Position numbers and translations under genes: made by a program
Notes under the pieces: model-generated
Seen by the model: only the letters and a program-made list of their open reading frames with translations
What the model was told of the DNA's origin: nothing
Database searches by the model: none
From: Pseudomonadota bacterium
GTDB taxonomy: Bacteria > Pseudomonadota > Gammaproteobacteria > DASZBR01
Assembly (NCBI GenBank): GCA_021777765.1
Contig: JAJYDF010000012.1
Coordinates: 1-64,000, forward strand
Length of the DNA stretch: 64,000 bases
Reading direction: 5' to 3'
In this document: piece by piece, positions 1-9,508 of the stretch
How positions within the stretch are numbered: position 1 is the first letter of the stretch
How the letters are laid out: the number at the start of each line of letters is the position of its first letter

Positions 1-29
1 CAACGCACTGCCAGTAAAATAAGTTCTTT

Positions 30-845
30 GTGAAAATGTCTCCATTTAAAACTTATCATCTGCGCAATCCTTTGCTAATATTTGGCAATAGCTTATCACT
101 ACCGGTTAGTTTTTGCGACGCAACCAAAAATAGAAATAAAGCCAGTAAAGCGTCGAAAAGATTAAAAACAATAGCAGGGATAATGTTGAGGGAATTACAA
201 CGCAAATTACCAAAAGAAGTCATGTTAAGAGAGGAAAAGGCAATTGAATTATACTGGAAAGTATTAAAACAAAAACGACATGATAAAAATAAGATTTATA
301 GTTTACATGAACCACGTATTTATTGCATGGCTAAAGGAAAAATGAATAAGAAATATGAGTTTGGAACAAAAGCATCGATAGCAAAAACGGTTAAATCAAA
401 TATTATTGTGGGAGCATTAGCGTTTGATGAAAATAAATATGATGGGCATACCTTGCCGAGCGTATTGGCGCAAGTAAAAAAAATATCAGGAATTAATGCT
501 GAAAACGCATGGGTAGATAGAGGGTATAGAGGAAAAAGCCGAGTCAATGATACAAAGATAAATTATCCCAAAGCGCTAGCGAAAAACATATCAGAAAAAG
601 TAAAAGAAGTAATACAAAAACAATTTCGTAAGAGAGCAGGAATAGAAGGAGTAATAAGTCATTTAAAAAATGAGCATCGATTAGGTAGAAATTACTTAAA
701 AGGATTTTTAGGAGATGAAATTAATATATTAATGGCAGCAGCGGCATTTAATTTTAGGAAATGGATAAGGTTAATACTTTTTTGGCTGCAATTATTGATT
801 GCTTATATAATCGCCCAAGATGATAAAGAAGCGTTAGTTGCGTAA
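30..845 (+). pseudogene. IS5-type transposase, 5'-truncated
   Basis: The C-terminal two thirds read as a DDE transposase of the IS5 group. They show a YRG-like 'DRGYRGKSRV' stretch and then an 'RRxGIEGVISHLKNEHR-LGRN-LKG' block with the catalytic Glu, the usual end of these enzymes. The first ~30 residues do not look like transposase, and an in-frame stop sits at 15-17, so the N-terminal half with the first catalytic Asp is missing or lies before the window. I treat it as a decayed or truncated IS copy. No clear terminal inverted repeat was identified on the right side. A frame-disrupted but mobilisable copy is possible and cannot be judged from this window. Confidence 0.75.
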
Positions 846-1166
846 AAAAAATGATTAATTCAGCATTAACTAAATAGCATATTTTTTTCGCAAACTCATC
901 CGCAAATCAAAATGCGCAAATTAAAATGTTTGACGACTTGTTTGCATAGGTAATTGAACACCTTTAACGGACTGGTTTAAATATATTTTTATCTCATTAT
1001 TCATGATCGGATGATTGGGTAGCAAAATATCAAATATATTTTGGTAGAGTAAATCAAAAGCTGATAACTGATTTTTTTATTATGATGTCAACAAATTCAA
1101 CATAGCACCCACATAGCACCAAGAAAAAACGCCATTTTCAATATCATTGTAACTTTTTGATTTATC
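846..1166. other. Gene-free stretch beside tRNA-Lys with a short direct repeat
   Basis: No credible gene is visible here. At 1100-1120 the 10-mer ACATAGCACC occurs twice, separated by one base, about 45 bp from the 3' end of the tRNA-Lys gene. Direct repeats beside a tRNA 3' end resemble arm sites left by an integrated element, but no integrase gene is present. This is inference. Confidence 0.4.
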
Positions 1167-1242
<76 letters not shown>

Positions 1243-1248
1243 GTTAAA

Positions 1249-1325
1249 TGGGGTGAGCGATGGGGCTCGAACCCACGACAACCGGAATCACAATCCGGGG
1301 CTCTACCAACTGAGCTACGCCCACC
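1249..1325 (-). tRNA. tRNA-His (GTG)
   Basis: The minus-strand cloverleaf has anticodon loop TTGTGAT (anticodon GTG). It carries the extra 5' G typical of tRNA-His, paired with C73, giving an 8-bp acceptor stem with one G-U pair. The CCA end is encoded. Six bases separate it from tRNA-Lys. Confidence 0.95.
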
Positions 1326-1364
1326 ATAACGGTCTAATTAAAATTTGGAAATATCAAAAGTGAG

Positions 1365-1441
<77 letters not shown>

Positions 1442-1494
1442 AGTGTATTACGGCCAATTAACAACAAACCCTGGTCACTCCATTACTCGTGATT

Positions 1495-1571
1495 TGGTCG
1501 GGGTAGAGGGATTTGAACCCCCGACATCCTGCTCCCAAAGCAGGCGCGCTACCAGACTGCGCTATACCCCG
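1495..1571 (-). tRNA. tRNA-Pro (TGG)
   Basis: The minus-strand cloverleaf has acceptor stem CGGGGTA/TACCCCG, anticodon loop TTTGGGA (anticodon TGG) and an encoded CCA. It is the first gene of the tRNA cluster, so the cluster promoter should lie just above position 1571. Confidence 0.95.
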
Positions 1572-1746
1572 TTACTACATTTTCATACAAGCTTGTGAGT
1601 AAAGAGGGAAATGATAACTCGATGTGAGTCCTTAGATCAATACAAAGTGAGGGGAGAGCTGAAAATACTTCGTCGATAATAGATGGATTTTATGGAAGTA
1701 CAATCTTTTAATATTTTTTAACAAAAATATCATCGTATAATTATCA

Positions 1747-3246
1747 CTAATGTCTAAAATGTCTGATGCCCGTTACGACCATCGCAATATTGGCTTTATT
1801 TGCTGCAGAAATCACTTCTTCATCACGAATGGAACCACCCGGTTGAATAATGGCAGAAATACCCACTTTTGCTGCTTCTTCAACCGCATCTTTAAATGGA
1901 AAAAATGCATCTGATGCCATTGCCGCACCTTTTGCTTTTTCGCCTGCATGTTTTGCAGCAATGTGCACGCAATCTATTCTATTCGGTTGGCCACCGCCAA
2001 TTCCTACTGTTGCAGTTCCTTGCGCAAAAACAATAGCATTTGATTTCACATGTTGGCAGGCACGCCATGCAAATTGCAATGCAGTCCATTCATCTGCAGT
2101 AGGTTGTCGTTCGCTAACAATTTGCCAATCCATTTCAGTGGTTTCATCAATATCTACTGACTGCAATAACATACCTTGATTTATTGATCGCCATTCTTCG
2201 GGTGGTTCAATAGATAAATTTGGCATTACAACTAAGCGACAATTGGTTCTTTTGGATAATAAATTTAATGCTTCATCAGAAAATTGTGGTGCAATAATAC
2301 ATTCAATAAATAAATTACCAAATGCATCAGCTGTTTCTATATCAATTTCTTTATTACTCGCAATAATGCCACCAAATGCAGATATTGGATCGGAAGCTAA
2401 CGCAGCAATGAATGCATCTTTAATTTTTTCGCTAGAGGCAACACCGCAGGGTGAAAGATGTTTAACAATTGCAATTGTAGGTGTAGAAAAACTACAAACG
2501 GTTTTCCAAGCGGCATCTAAATCTAATAAATTATTATAAGATAACGTTTTGCCTTGTAATAATTTGCCACCCAGTGGGCCAGCATTGGGTGTATATCCAT
2601 ATAATGTGGCTTGTTGATGTGGATTTTCACCATATCTTAAAGTTTGAATAGGATATAAATTTAATTGCACCGGTTTTTCTGGTGATAAATAGTGGGTAAT
2701 TGCAGAATCATAATGGCTAGTAATAGCAAATCCTTTTATTGCCAATTGTTTGCGCGTTGTAGATTTAATTTCACCTTGTTGTAATTCATTAATGATCATT
2801 GAATAATCGGTTGGATCACAAACCACTGTAACTCGCTCATTATTTTTAGCAGCAGCGCGAATTAATGTCACGCCGCCAATATCAATATTTTCGATCGCTT
2901 CTTCTAATGTACAATCTTTTTTCGCCGTCACTTGCTCAAATGGATATAAATTTACAACAACTAAATCGATATAATTCCAATGATATTGTTGTAGCGTCTG
3001 TAAATCATCAGCATTATCGCGCGCTAAAATTCCACCATGAATTGCAGGATGCAATGTTTTGACGCGTCCATTTAATATTTCAGGTTGACCTGTATAAGAA
3101 CTAATTTCAGTGACAGGAATTTTATTTTCCATCAATAATTTTGCTGTACTACCTGTAGCTAACAGTGTCCAATTCAATTGATTTAATTCACGAGCAAATT
3201 CAACTAATCCAGTTTTATCATGAACGGATAATAAAGCTTGTTTCAT
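1747..3246 (-). CDS. purH: Bifunctional AICAR transformylase / IMP cyclohydrolase
   Basis: This enzyme catalyses the last two steps of de novo IMP synthesis in the cytosol: formyl transfer from 10-formyl-THF to AICAR, then ring closure. The N-terminal MGS-like cyclohydrolase domain shows ATGST at 30-34 and KTLHPAIHGGIL at 63-74. The transformylase domain shows RYGENPHQ at 204-211 and the Lys-His pair in KHLSPCG at 262-268. At 499 residues it is slightly shorter than the usual 510-530. The start ATG is preceded by an AAGGA-type ribosome site. It lies downstream of purN and purD-purM on the same strand, with a 240-bp gap holding a possible 39-codon gene, so co-transcription is plausible but not shown. 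Confidence 0.97.
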   Translation of the reverse strand: MKQALLSVHDKTGLVEFARELNQLNWTLLATGSTAKLLMENKIPVTEISSYTGQPEILNGRVKTLHPAIHGGILARDNADDLQTLQQYHWNYIDLVVVNLYPFEQVTAKKDCTLEEAIENIDIGGVTLIRAAAKNNERVTVVCDPTDYSMIINELQQGEIKSTTRKQLAIKGFAITSHYDSAITHYLSPEKPVQLNLYPIQTLRYGENPHQQATLYGYTPNAGPLGGKLLQGKTLSYNNLLDLDAAWKTVCSFSTPTIAIVKHLSPCGVASSEKIKDAFIAALASDPISAFGGIIASNKEIDIETADAFGNLFIECIIAPQFSDEALNLLSKRTNCRLVVMPNLSIEPPEEWRSINQGMLLQSVDIDETTEMDWQIVSERQPTADEWTALQFAWRACQHVKSNAIVFAQGTATVGIGGGQPNRIDCVHIAAKHAGEKAKGAAMASDAFFPFKDAVEEAAKVGISAIIQPGGSIRDEEVISAANKANIAMVVTGIRHFRH

Positions 3247-3325
3247 ATCGGAAGTTCCTTAGAGAGAGCAATTAATTTTAAAATTTACGTAATTATTAAG
3301 TGTGTCATTCCCGCTGGCAGAGAAA

Positions 3326-3445
3326 TTAGCGAACATGAGCATTACAATATTCCTGAATGAACTTGAATGCTTTTGTAATATCTCCGGTAAATTGACCTTG
3401 CATTAAATCAAGAATGGAATTACTAATCTGAATGGATATAGTCAT
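3326..3445 (-). CDS. Possible small protein, 39 residues
   Basis: A 39-codon reading frame between purN and purH starts with ATG, six bases after a GCGAGG ribosome site. The predicted protein begins MTISIQISNSILDLMQG and has no recognisable domain. It could be a real small protein or the remnant of a longer gene. Its 3' end lies beside a TGTCATTCCCGC repeat copy. Support rests only on the good ribosome site and the otherwise unexplained gap. Confidence 0.35.
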   Translation of the reverse strand: MTISIQISNSILDLMQGQFTGDITKAFKFIQEYCNAHVR

Positions 3446-3486
3446 GGTTTGCCTCGCTGTGATTATTTTAAAAAATTAGTGTCAGG

Positions 3487-4089
3487 TTAAACTTGATTAT
3501 TCAATTTTTTTAAAGCGACAATCAATAATTTTCTTTCTGTTGTATGAATTTTTTCAGATAGACTTGCTAAAGTATCATTTTTTTCAATCGATACGCACTC
3601 CTGAATAATGACTGGTCCTGAGTCTATTCCTTCATCAGGTACAAAATGAACCATTACACCAGTATGTGTAATTTCATGATTTTGGTATGCAGAAAATGAT
3701 CGTTCAATTGCTTTTGTGCCTGGAAATTGTCCGGGTAATGCAGGATGTAAATTGATTATTTTTCCTGGGAATTGTTGTAAAAATTCATTGCTTAGTAAGT
3801 GCATCCATCCTGCTAATACAATCCAATCGGGATGGTATTGATTCACGCATTCCGCCAATTCTTTGTCATATAATTTTCTATCTTGATTTATATTGCGCGA
3901 TTTAATTACTGTTGGAATATTTGCACGGCGAGAGCGCTCTAGCCCATAAGCGTTTTCTTTATTAGAAATAACTGCAGATATTTCGGCGTGTAATTCGCCT
4001 GATGTGCAAGCATCAATAATTGCTTGAAGGTTCGTTCCATTACCAGAAATTAATACAACAATTTTGGCGATATGCTTTGATTTATTCAT
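3487..4089 (-). CDS. purN: Phosphoribosylglycinamide formyltransferase
   Basis: This enzyme transfers the formyl group of 10-formyl-THF to GAR, the third step of IMP synthesis. Visible features are SGNGTNLQ at 15-22 (phosphate binding), the catalytic Asn-His in INLHPALPG (N113, H115), and the HFVPDEGIDSGPVI loop carrying the third catalytic residue, an Asp near 156. Length (200 residues) is normal. It lies 89 bp downstream of the purD-purM fusion on the same strand. Together they hold the three activities that make up the single trifunctional protein of animals. Confidence 0.95.
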   Translation of the reverse strand: MNKSKHIAKIVVLISGNGTNLQAIIDACTSGELHAEISAVISNKENAYGLERSRRANIPTVIKSRNINQDRKLYDKELAECVNQYHPDWIVLAGWMHLLSNEFLQQFPGKIINLHPALPGQFPGTKAIERSFSAYQNHEITHTGVMVHFVPDEGIDSGPVIIQECVSIEKNDTLASLSEKIHTTERKLLIVALKKLNNQV

Positions 4090-4109
4090 AATTAATAAAT
4101 AACTTATTT

Positions 4110-4165
4110 AATAAAATTGATTTTTTTCGTAGAGCGGATAAGGGTCTGCGGCCTTATCTATACAA
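4110..4165 (-). terminator. Hairpin between purD-purM and purN
   Basis: GATAAGG and CCTTATC form an inverted repeat around 4137-4159 in the 89-bp gap. On the minus strand it is followed by a run of A bases rather than T, so it is not a clear intrinsic terminator. It may instead be an mRNA-processing or stability hairpin. Confidence 0.3.
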
Positions 4166-4178
4166 AATTAATTTATAT

Positions 4179-6485
4179 TTATTTGTGCAAAATGACTTGT
4201 TGATTACCATCAACCAACTCACCAATTTCCCACACTGTTTCTGTAATATGATTTTTGATCATATTCACATTATGAGCAGCCACAATAATTATCATGCCAA
4301 TTCCCATATTGAAAATGCGATACATTTGATCATCTGGCACCTCACCTATTTTCTGAATCACCTGAAATAAAGGCGGCAAAGGCCAACTCTTTAAATTAAT
4401 TTGCGCATTTAAATTATTAGGTAATACACGCGGAATATTTTCTATAAATCCACCACCAGTGATATGTACTAATGCTTTAATCGGTGAAGAAGGATGTTTA
4501 ATGATATCTTGTAAAATAGGCAAATAAGATCGATGTGGTGCTAATAATGCATCCGCTAAATTAATGCCAATTTCAGGAAATATGGTTGTTAATAGCGTAT
4601 CTGCAAATATTTTACGAATTAATGAATACCCATTAGTGTGTGGGCCCGAAGATTTAATGCCTATTAATTTATCCCCTGCTTTTAAATTGTTTTTAGGTAA
4701 TGAATGTGCATGTTCAACAACACCAACAATTGTGCCTGCCACATCAAACATGTTTTCTTTATATACGCCAGGCATTTCTGCTGTTTCACCACCTAATAAC
4801 GCACAACCTGCCGCCTTGCACGCATCGGCCATACCTTTAACAATTTGCGCCATTTTTTCAGGGTCTAATTTACTTGCAGCAAGATAATCCAAGAAAAATA
4901 GCGGTTTTGCACCTTGCACTAAAATATCATTGACTGAATGATTAACAATATCATGCCCTAAAGATTCATAGCGATTTGCTTGCGCTGCTAAATGGACTTT
5001 GGTGCCAATGCCATCAGTAGATGCAACTAATACAGGATTATTCATATTTTTAATTTGATTGGCATGATACATGCCACCAAATGCACCAATACCTGCTAAA
5101 ACTTCAGGGCCATAAGTTGATTTAACTGCAGCAGACATTAATGAAATAGTGCGATTTCCTGCGGTAATATCAACACCGGCTGCTGCATAAGCATCAGAAT
5201 TTACGAAATTATTATTTATATTTTGCCCAATATCTTTACGAAAATGTTTACCTTCAAAATGAATTTTCGTTACGCGATCATAGGCAGTCGAAATGGCATC
5301 GGTTAATTTATTTGCCCAAGCAGTGATATTTAATACACGTCCACCTGCGGTTGAAATTAATTCATTAGTGATACGTGTGCCAGCGTGAAATACATAACAA
5401 TTTTGCGAATCAATATTAAGTCCAGAAATAGCATGGCCTACTTGAGGTTTTTGTGGATATCCCTCTGCAGCTAACACAACAGTTACGGCGGATTCATTTT
5501 TCCAATGTATGTGCGTTTCATGGAGATTACCATTAATACACGCTTCAATAATTTCAATTAAATCGCTCATTAATAATGGCATTAATACTTGTGTTTCTGG
5601 ATCGCCAAAACGGCAATTAAATTCTAAAACTCGTGGGCCATCTGTTGTTAACATTATTCCAGCATACAATACACCGATATATGGATTTCCAGATAAACGC
5701 ATACCATCAATAGTCGGTTGTAAAATGGTTGTACACCACTCATTAATATGTTGTTGTGGTAATTCCACGGGTGCAAATGCTCCCATGCCACCGGTGTTAG
5801 GTCCTTCGTTATTTTCATTTAGTCTTTTATAATCGCGTGCTAAAGGCATAGCGCGAACTGTTTTACCATCAGTAAATGCTAATAAAGAAAATTCTTCACC
5901 AATTAATTTTTCTTCAATAATAATTTCATTAGCAGCTTCACCTAATGTTTTATCAATCATTAATTGTTTTAAGATTTGTTCAGCTTCTATAATATTTGCT
6001 GGTAAAAATACACCTTTGCCTGCTGCAAGACCTGATGCTTTTATGACAATGGGATAATTAATTTCATTGAGATGTTTTTTGGCGGATTCAAAATTATTAA
6101 ATGTATGATGTCGTGCTGTGGGAATATGATGTTGAGTCATAAATTCTTTGGCAAACGCTTTTGATATTTCTAATTGTGCTGCTGCACGAGATGGTGCAAA
6201 TACAGGTATTTTTGCTTGGTGGAAGGCATCACTAATACCCGCAGCTATTGGTAACTCAGGACCAATAACAACAATATCTATTTTATGTTCTTTAGCAAAT
6301 TTAATCAGTTCATCTTTGTTTGATTCATCTATTTTAATTATTTTTACTGATTTATTTTGTTGAGATAATAAATGTGCGCCCGCATGTTGTGCAGTCATAT
6401 AAAGATGATTTAAGCGGGGCGATTGCAATAATTTCCAAGCAAGTGCATGTTCGCGCCCGCCTGAACCAAGAAGAAGTAAATTCAT
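4179..6485 (-). CDS. purD-purM: PurD-PurM fusion: GAR synthetase / AIR synthetase
   Basis: Two purine enzymes are joined in one 768-residue frame. Residues 1-420 are phosphoribosylamine-glycine ligase: N-terminal LLLGSGGREHAL, ATP-grasp segments around KASGLAAGKGV and LEFNCRFGDPETQ. Residues ~429-768 are phosphoribosylformylglycinamidine cyclo-ligase: DAYAAAGVDI, STDGIGTKVHLA, GGETAEMPGVY and SSGPHTNGYSL. No stop or frame break occurs at the junction, a short Asn-rich linker (QNINNNF). The order matches the first two domains of the eukaryotic GARS-AIRS-GART protein and of yeast Ade5,7. In most bacteria these are separate genes. purN follows directly downstream. Confidence 0.95.
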   Translation of the reverse strand: MNLLLLGSGGREHALAWKLLQSPRLNHLYMTAQHAGAHLLSQQNKSVKIIKIDESNKDELIKFAKEHKIDIVVIGPELPIAAGISDAFHQAKIPVFAPSRAAAQLEISKAFAKEFMTQHHIPTARHHTFNNFESAKKHLNEINYPIVIKASGLAAGKGVFLPANIIEAEQILKQLMIDKTLGEAANEIIIEEKLIGEEFSLLAFTDGKTVRAMPLARDYKRLNENNEGPNTGGMGAFAPVELPQQHINEWCTTILQPTIDGMRLSGNPYIGVLYAGIMLTTDGPRVLEFNCRFGDPETQVLMPLLMSDLIEIIEACINGNLHETHIHWKNESAVTVVLAAEGYPQKPQVGHAISGLNIDSQNCYVFHAGTRITNELISTAGGRVLNITAWANKLTDAISTAYDRVTKIHFEGKHFRKDIGQNINNNFVNSDAYAAAGVDITAGNRTISLMSAAVKSTYGPEVLAGIGAFGGMYHANQIKNMNNPVLVASTDGIGTKVHLAAQANRYESLGHDIVNHSVNDILVQGAKPLFFLDYLAASKLDPEKMAQIVKGMADACKAAGCALLGGETAEMPGVYKENMFDVAGTIVGVVEHAHSLPKNNLKAGDKLIGIKSSGPHTNGYSLIRKIFADTLLTTIFPEIGINLADALLAPHRSYLPILQDIIKHPSSPIKALVHITGGGFIENIPRVLPNNLNAQINLKSWPLPPLFQVIQKIGEVPDDQMYRIFNMGIGMIIIVAAHNVNMIKNHITETVWEIGELVDGNQQVILHK

Positions 6486-6653
6486 AGCAGTAAGTTCCTG
6501 TATCTGAATCAGTTATTATGACAGGAAAATTCACCACAAGATAGTTGATTAATGAGCGTTTCAACCAGTAAATACAAGCTCAGCTGGCTTGTGAATGTGA
6601 GATAAACACTGTATAAAATAGCCTCTTTCTAAAATCTAACCGCGAGGTAGTTT

Positions 6654-7421
6654 ATGACAATAGCAAACAATTCTGATAAGGATTTCATGAAAGCAGTATC
6701 ATTTCTTTTATTAACTGGTATTTTCATCATTTTAACACGTGATTTAAGTGTGCTTTTTCATGAATGGGCGCATGGTATAGTGGCATGGATGTATGGATAT
6801 CAGCATTCACCCTTTGCATTACAATATATGAGTTGGAGCATGCTTCATACTTATTCTGTAGATTCAGGATCACTATATCCCAATTTATTTTTGTTAGGGC
6901 ATAAATATATTTCCGCTAACATTGCCATTGCAGGGCCTGCAATCAATTTTATTTTAATGTTATTGGGGGCAATATTAATTTCCAATAAAACCATTCGTAC
7001 AAAGCCAATACTGGCCTATTTTTTATTTTGGTTAACATTAAATAATTTTGGTCAAGTCTATGCTTATATTCCAGATAATATATTTGCTAAAACAGGCGAT
7101 GTTGCTTATTTCTTAGATGCTTATCATTTATCACCTTGGTATTTATTAGTACCTGTCACTTTGGTGTTAATATTTTTAACAATTAAGGTATTGATACCAA
7201 CGCTAATGAAAAATTTAGCTAATCTAAAATGCAATCAAGCTTTGTTAAAAAATATCGTATTATTATTTGCAGTAGCATTAGTATTTTTCTGGTATGGATT
7301 TGCAGCACAAGATTATTACGGCATTCATTATTTCAACAAATTAAATTATCCAATGTCAGTTTTTGCAGGTTTTGCGATTTATTTTCTATTGCTGCGATTA
7401 CCGAAATATTTAAATGATTAA
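6654..7421 (+). CDS. Multi-pass membrane protein with HExxH, M50-like
   Basis: This 255-residue integral membrane protein has about six hydrophobic segments. The motif HEWAH at 36-40 lies in a hydrophobic stretch, as in M50 (site-2) intramembrane zinc proteases, and a second segment has NFGQVYAYIPDN followed by GDV, reminiscent of the NPDG-type third ligand region. I infer a membrane metalloprotease; the substrate is unknown. It is transcribed divergently from purD-purM, with 168 bp between them. The ATG follows a CGCGAGGTAG ribosome site. A non-proteolytic relative is possible. Confidence 0.6.
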   Translation: MTIANNSDKDFMKAVSFLLLTGIFIILTRDLSVLFHEWAHGIVAWMYGYQHSPFALQYMSWSMLHTYSVDSGSLYPNLFLLGHKYISANIAIAGPAINFILMLLGAILISNKTIRTKPILAYFLFWLTLNNFGQVYAYIPDNIFAKTGDVAYFLDAYHLSPWYLLVPVTLVLIFLTIKVLIPTLMKNLANLKCNQALLKNIVLLFAVALVFFWYGFAAQDYYGIHYFNKLNYPMSVFAGFAIYFLLLRLPKYLND

Positions 7422-7528
7422 TTAATTTTTTTAATTATTTAATGGATTTATTTTTTTTAATGGCCTCACAAGGCGTTATTCAGTTCAGGGTTTTTTTAAA
7501 TATTACAATTTTATCATCGGAAAAAATT

Positions 7529-8473
7529 ATGCCTAAAACACTCGAAATAGAAGTCAGAAACAAAAATTTTGGTCCAATAAAATATGGTTTTTTTATTGCT
7601 ACACAAATAGCAGGTATAAAAGTACTTGGTATTGGTGATGGATTGTTTGCACCACCTAGATATCTTACATCAGGTGATAGTCAATTTGGTTTAGAAGTGC
7701 CTGTGCAAGCAGTCGTAAATATTGTTTATAAGGATGGAAAAACACAAACTCTAGAAACACCCTTCAACAAAGCAGATGCATTAAACCTACACACACCTGG
7801 AATAACTGAAACAATTAGAATGGATTTGTTAGAAGACAAAAATTATTTTGATATACAATCTGTGATCTTAAGATTTCAAACACCTGAATTCGGTCATTCC
7901 AGAAGCAGTGGCGGTGGAATGTCTACACATTTACAGAAAACAGAGATTGGCTCCGCTTCAATCAGTGGTCAGAAAATCGATTTTTACGGCAAGATAGTTG
8001 CGGCAGTATCACTATCAGAAAGATGGGATTTATCAATATCAAACGATGATTTATCTGCTCACAAGGATGAATTAATCGAAATTGAATTTCTAGTCAAAAA
8101 GAAAGATATAGACGATGTTTCTTGGAAAAACGTAGAACTAGTTGATAATTGGCGCTCAGCGCTTGCACCATTTTGGAGTAATTATGAATCACATAAAGAT
8201 AAACAAAATATCTTCAGTACTCATAAATGGGTTATACCAATAAAAATTTTTGAACCTGGAAAAGAGGGATGGGTAGTAGGTATTAATGACGGTAGTTGTT
8301 TAACTGAAAATATGAAAAAGCATTATTTAGCTTTTAAAGCGTATAGTGAGACAGAAAGTTATAAAGCAGAAAGGCAGGCATTTCTCGATAGATACTATGG
8401 TAAAAAAACAGATACTAATATCGAGACTGCTGTATCGAATATTGAGTCTACTATATCGAAGTTGTCTATTTAA
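7529..8473 (+). CDS. Unknown protein, about 314 residues
   Basis: I do not recognise this protein. An upstream ATG at 7442 exists, but it has no ribosome site and gives a hydrophobic tail unlike the rest, so I prefer the ATG at 7529, preceded by GGAAAA. The sequence alternates short beta-like stretches with charged loops (MPKTLEIEVRNKNF, GKIVAAVSLSERWDLSIS), suggesting a beta-rich soluble protein. It has no signal peptide or membrane segment. A clear terminator follows. It sits between the membrane protease and the toxin-antitoxin pair, so it may be accessory. Confidence 0.6.
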   Translation: MPKTLEIEVRNKNFGPIKYGFFIATQIAGIKVLGIGDGLFAPPRYLTSGDSQFGLEVPVQAVVNIVYKDGKTQTLETPFNKADALNLHTPGITETIRMDLLEDKNYFDIQSVILRFQTPEFGHSRSSGGGMSTHLQKTEIGSASISGQKIDFYGKIVAAVSLSERWDLSISNDDLSAHKDELIEIEFLVKKKDIDDVSWKNVELVDNWRSALAPFWSNYESHKDKQNIFSTHKWVIPIKIFEPGKEGWVVGINDGSCLTENMKKHYLAFKAYSETESYKAERQAFLDRYYGKKTDTNIETAVSNIESTISKLSI

Positions 8474-8484
8474 TTTCTCCTTTT

Positions 8485-8524
8485 AAAGCCAGCCCATATT
8501 CATCCAATATGGCTGGCTTTATTA
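8485..8524 (+). terminator. Intrinsic terminator
   Basis: A stem AAAGCCAGCC-ATATT pairs with AATAT-GGCTGGCTTT around a CATCC loop, followed by ATTATTTG. It ends transcription of the preceding unknown gene and isolates the toxin-antitoxin operon. Confidence 0.75.
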
Positions 8525-8692
8525 TTTGAATTTCATTTTAAAATTTCAATATGCTATGAAATACTGAGATAGCTAAACTATTAAGGTATAAATTTATAGA
8601 GCAACAACACGTAACTAATTTAATAGAGCAATCCTTGTTGAAAATAATCTGACTTTTTAAGTCTTGGTCAATGGAGTCTAATAACACTTGTA

Positions 8693-8711
8693 ATATCTCA
8701 ATTTGAGATAT
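8693..8711. promoter_or_regulatory. Probable HigA operator palindrome
   Basis: ATATCTCAA-T-TTGAGATAT is a perfect 9-bp inverted repeat with a 1-bp centre, 36 bp before the higB start. Antitoxins of this family repress their own operon by binding a palindrome at the promoter, so this is the likely site. It also argues against the earlier TTG start at 8703, which would lie inside it. Confidence 0.6.
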
Positions 8712-8747
8712 ATGATTAGTAGATATGTAATAGGGAATCTTTCAAAT

Positions 8748-9035
8748 ATGCATATAATTACACAAAAACGTATTTGGGAAGCAAAGAAGCGATTCAAGAG
8801 CTGTGAATCAGCTTTGGATGGTTGGTATAGGGTCATCAGTAAAAATGATTATAATGATTTTGCCGAGTTAAAGAAGGTTTTTGGCGCTATTGATAAAGTT
8901 GGATGCTACTATGTTTTTGACATTGGTGGTAATAAATTAAGATTGATCACTAACATCCATTCTAATAGAAGAAAAGTTTTTATACGTTATATTTTGACGC
9001 ACAAAGAATACGATAAAGGTAATTGGAAAAATTAG
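8748..9035 (+). CDS. higB: HigB-type toxin (mRNA interferase)
   Basis: This is a 95-residue type II toxin of the HigB/RelE superfamily, which cleaves mRNA at the ribosome. Visible family features are the start MHIITQKRIWEAKKRF, the GWYRVISKNDYNDFAELKK region, FDIGGNKLRLI and the end RYILTHKEYDKGNW. I chose the ATG at 8748 because family members begin with MHIIS, an AGGGA site precedes it, and the alternative start lies in the operator palindrome. It ends 8 bp before higA. Toxin-first order is normal for higBA. Confidence 0.9.
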   Translation: MHIITQKRIWEAKKRFKSCESALDGWYRVISKNDYNDFAELKKVFGAIDKVGCYYVFDIGGNKLRLITNIHSNRRKVFIRYILTHKEYDKGNWKN

Positions 9036-9043
9036 GTGAGCAT

Positions 9044-9466
9044 ATGAAAAATCATATTTTGGTTCAAGCAATTAAACATTGGCAATATATAGCGCCAATC
9101 GTTCATTATCCTAAAAATGATAAAGATTATAACAAGTTAATATCTCGATTAGATGATCTTTTAGATTATATTGGCGATGATGAAAATCATTCTCTTGTCA
9201 GCTTAGCCGATATCTTAAGTGATGTTGTTGCGTCTTATGAACAAAGTAAATATCAAAGTAAATACACCAAAGGATTAAATGCGCTTAAGTATCTTATGCA
9301 AATAAATGGGTTATCTCAGAGTGATTTAAGCGATGTAGCTAGCCAAGGAGTAGTCTCTGAAATTTTAAATGGCAAAAGAGAATTAAATTTACGCCAGATC
9401 AAATTGCTTGCTAAACGTTTTAATGTGAGTGTTGAGACGTTTATCGATGAAAATGAATTTGAATGA
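9044..9466 (+). CDS. higA: HigA-type antitoxin with XRE HTH
   Basis: This 140-residue antitoxin should neutralise HigB and repress the operon. The N-terminal half (1-70) has the tryptophan- and acidic-rich region of HigA proteins. The C-terminal half (about 89-133) is an XRE helix-turn-helix: GLSQSDLSDVAS, VVSEILNGKRELN, IKLLAKRFNVSVETFI. The ATG at 9044 follows an AGGTGAG site directly after the higB stop, which favours it over the earlier in-frame TTG at 9023. Confidence 0.9.
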   Translation: MKNHILVQAIKHWQYIAPIVHYPKNDKDYNKLISRLDDLLDYIGDDENHSLVSLADILSDVVASYEQSKYQSKYTKGLNALKYLMQINGLSQSDLSDVASQGVVSEILNGKRELNLRQIKLLAKRFNVSVETFIDENEFE

Positions 9467-9508
9467 TTAATTCTTTTGTATTGTGAATTAATTATGCCAT
9501 TATGTCTT

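Noticed and set aside
7442..7528. Upstream 29-codon extension of the unknown protein
   Set aside because: No ribosome site at the first ATG and a composition unlike the rest; the ATG at 7529 is better.
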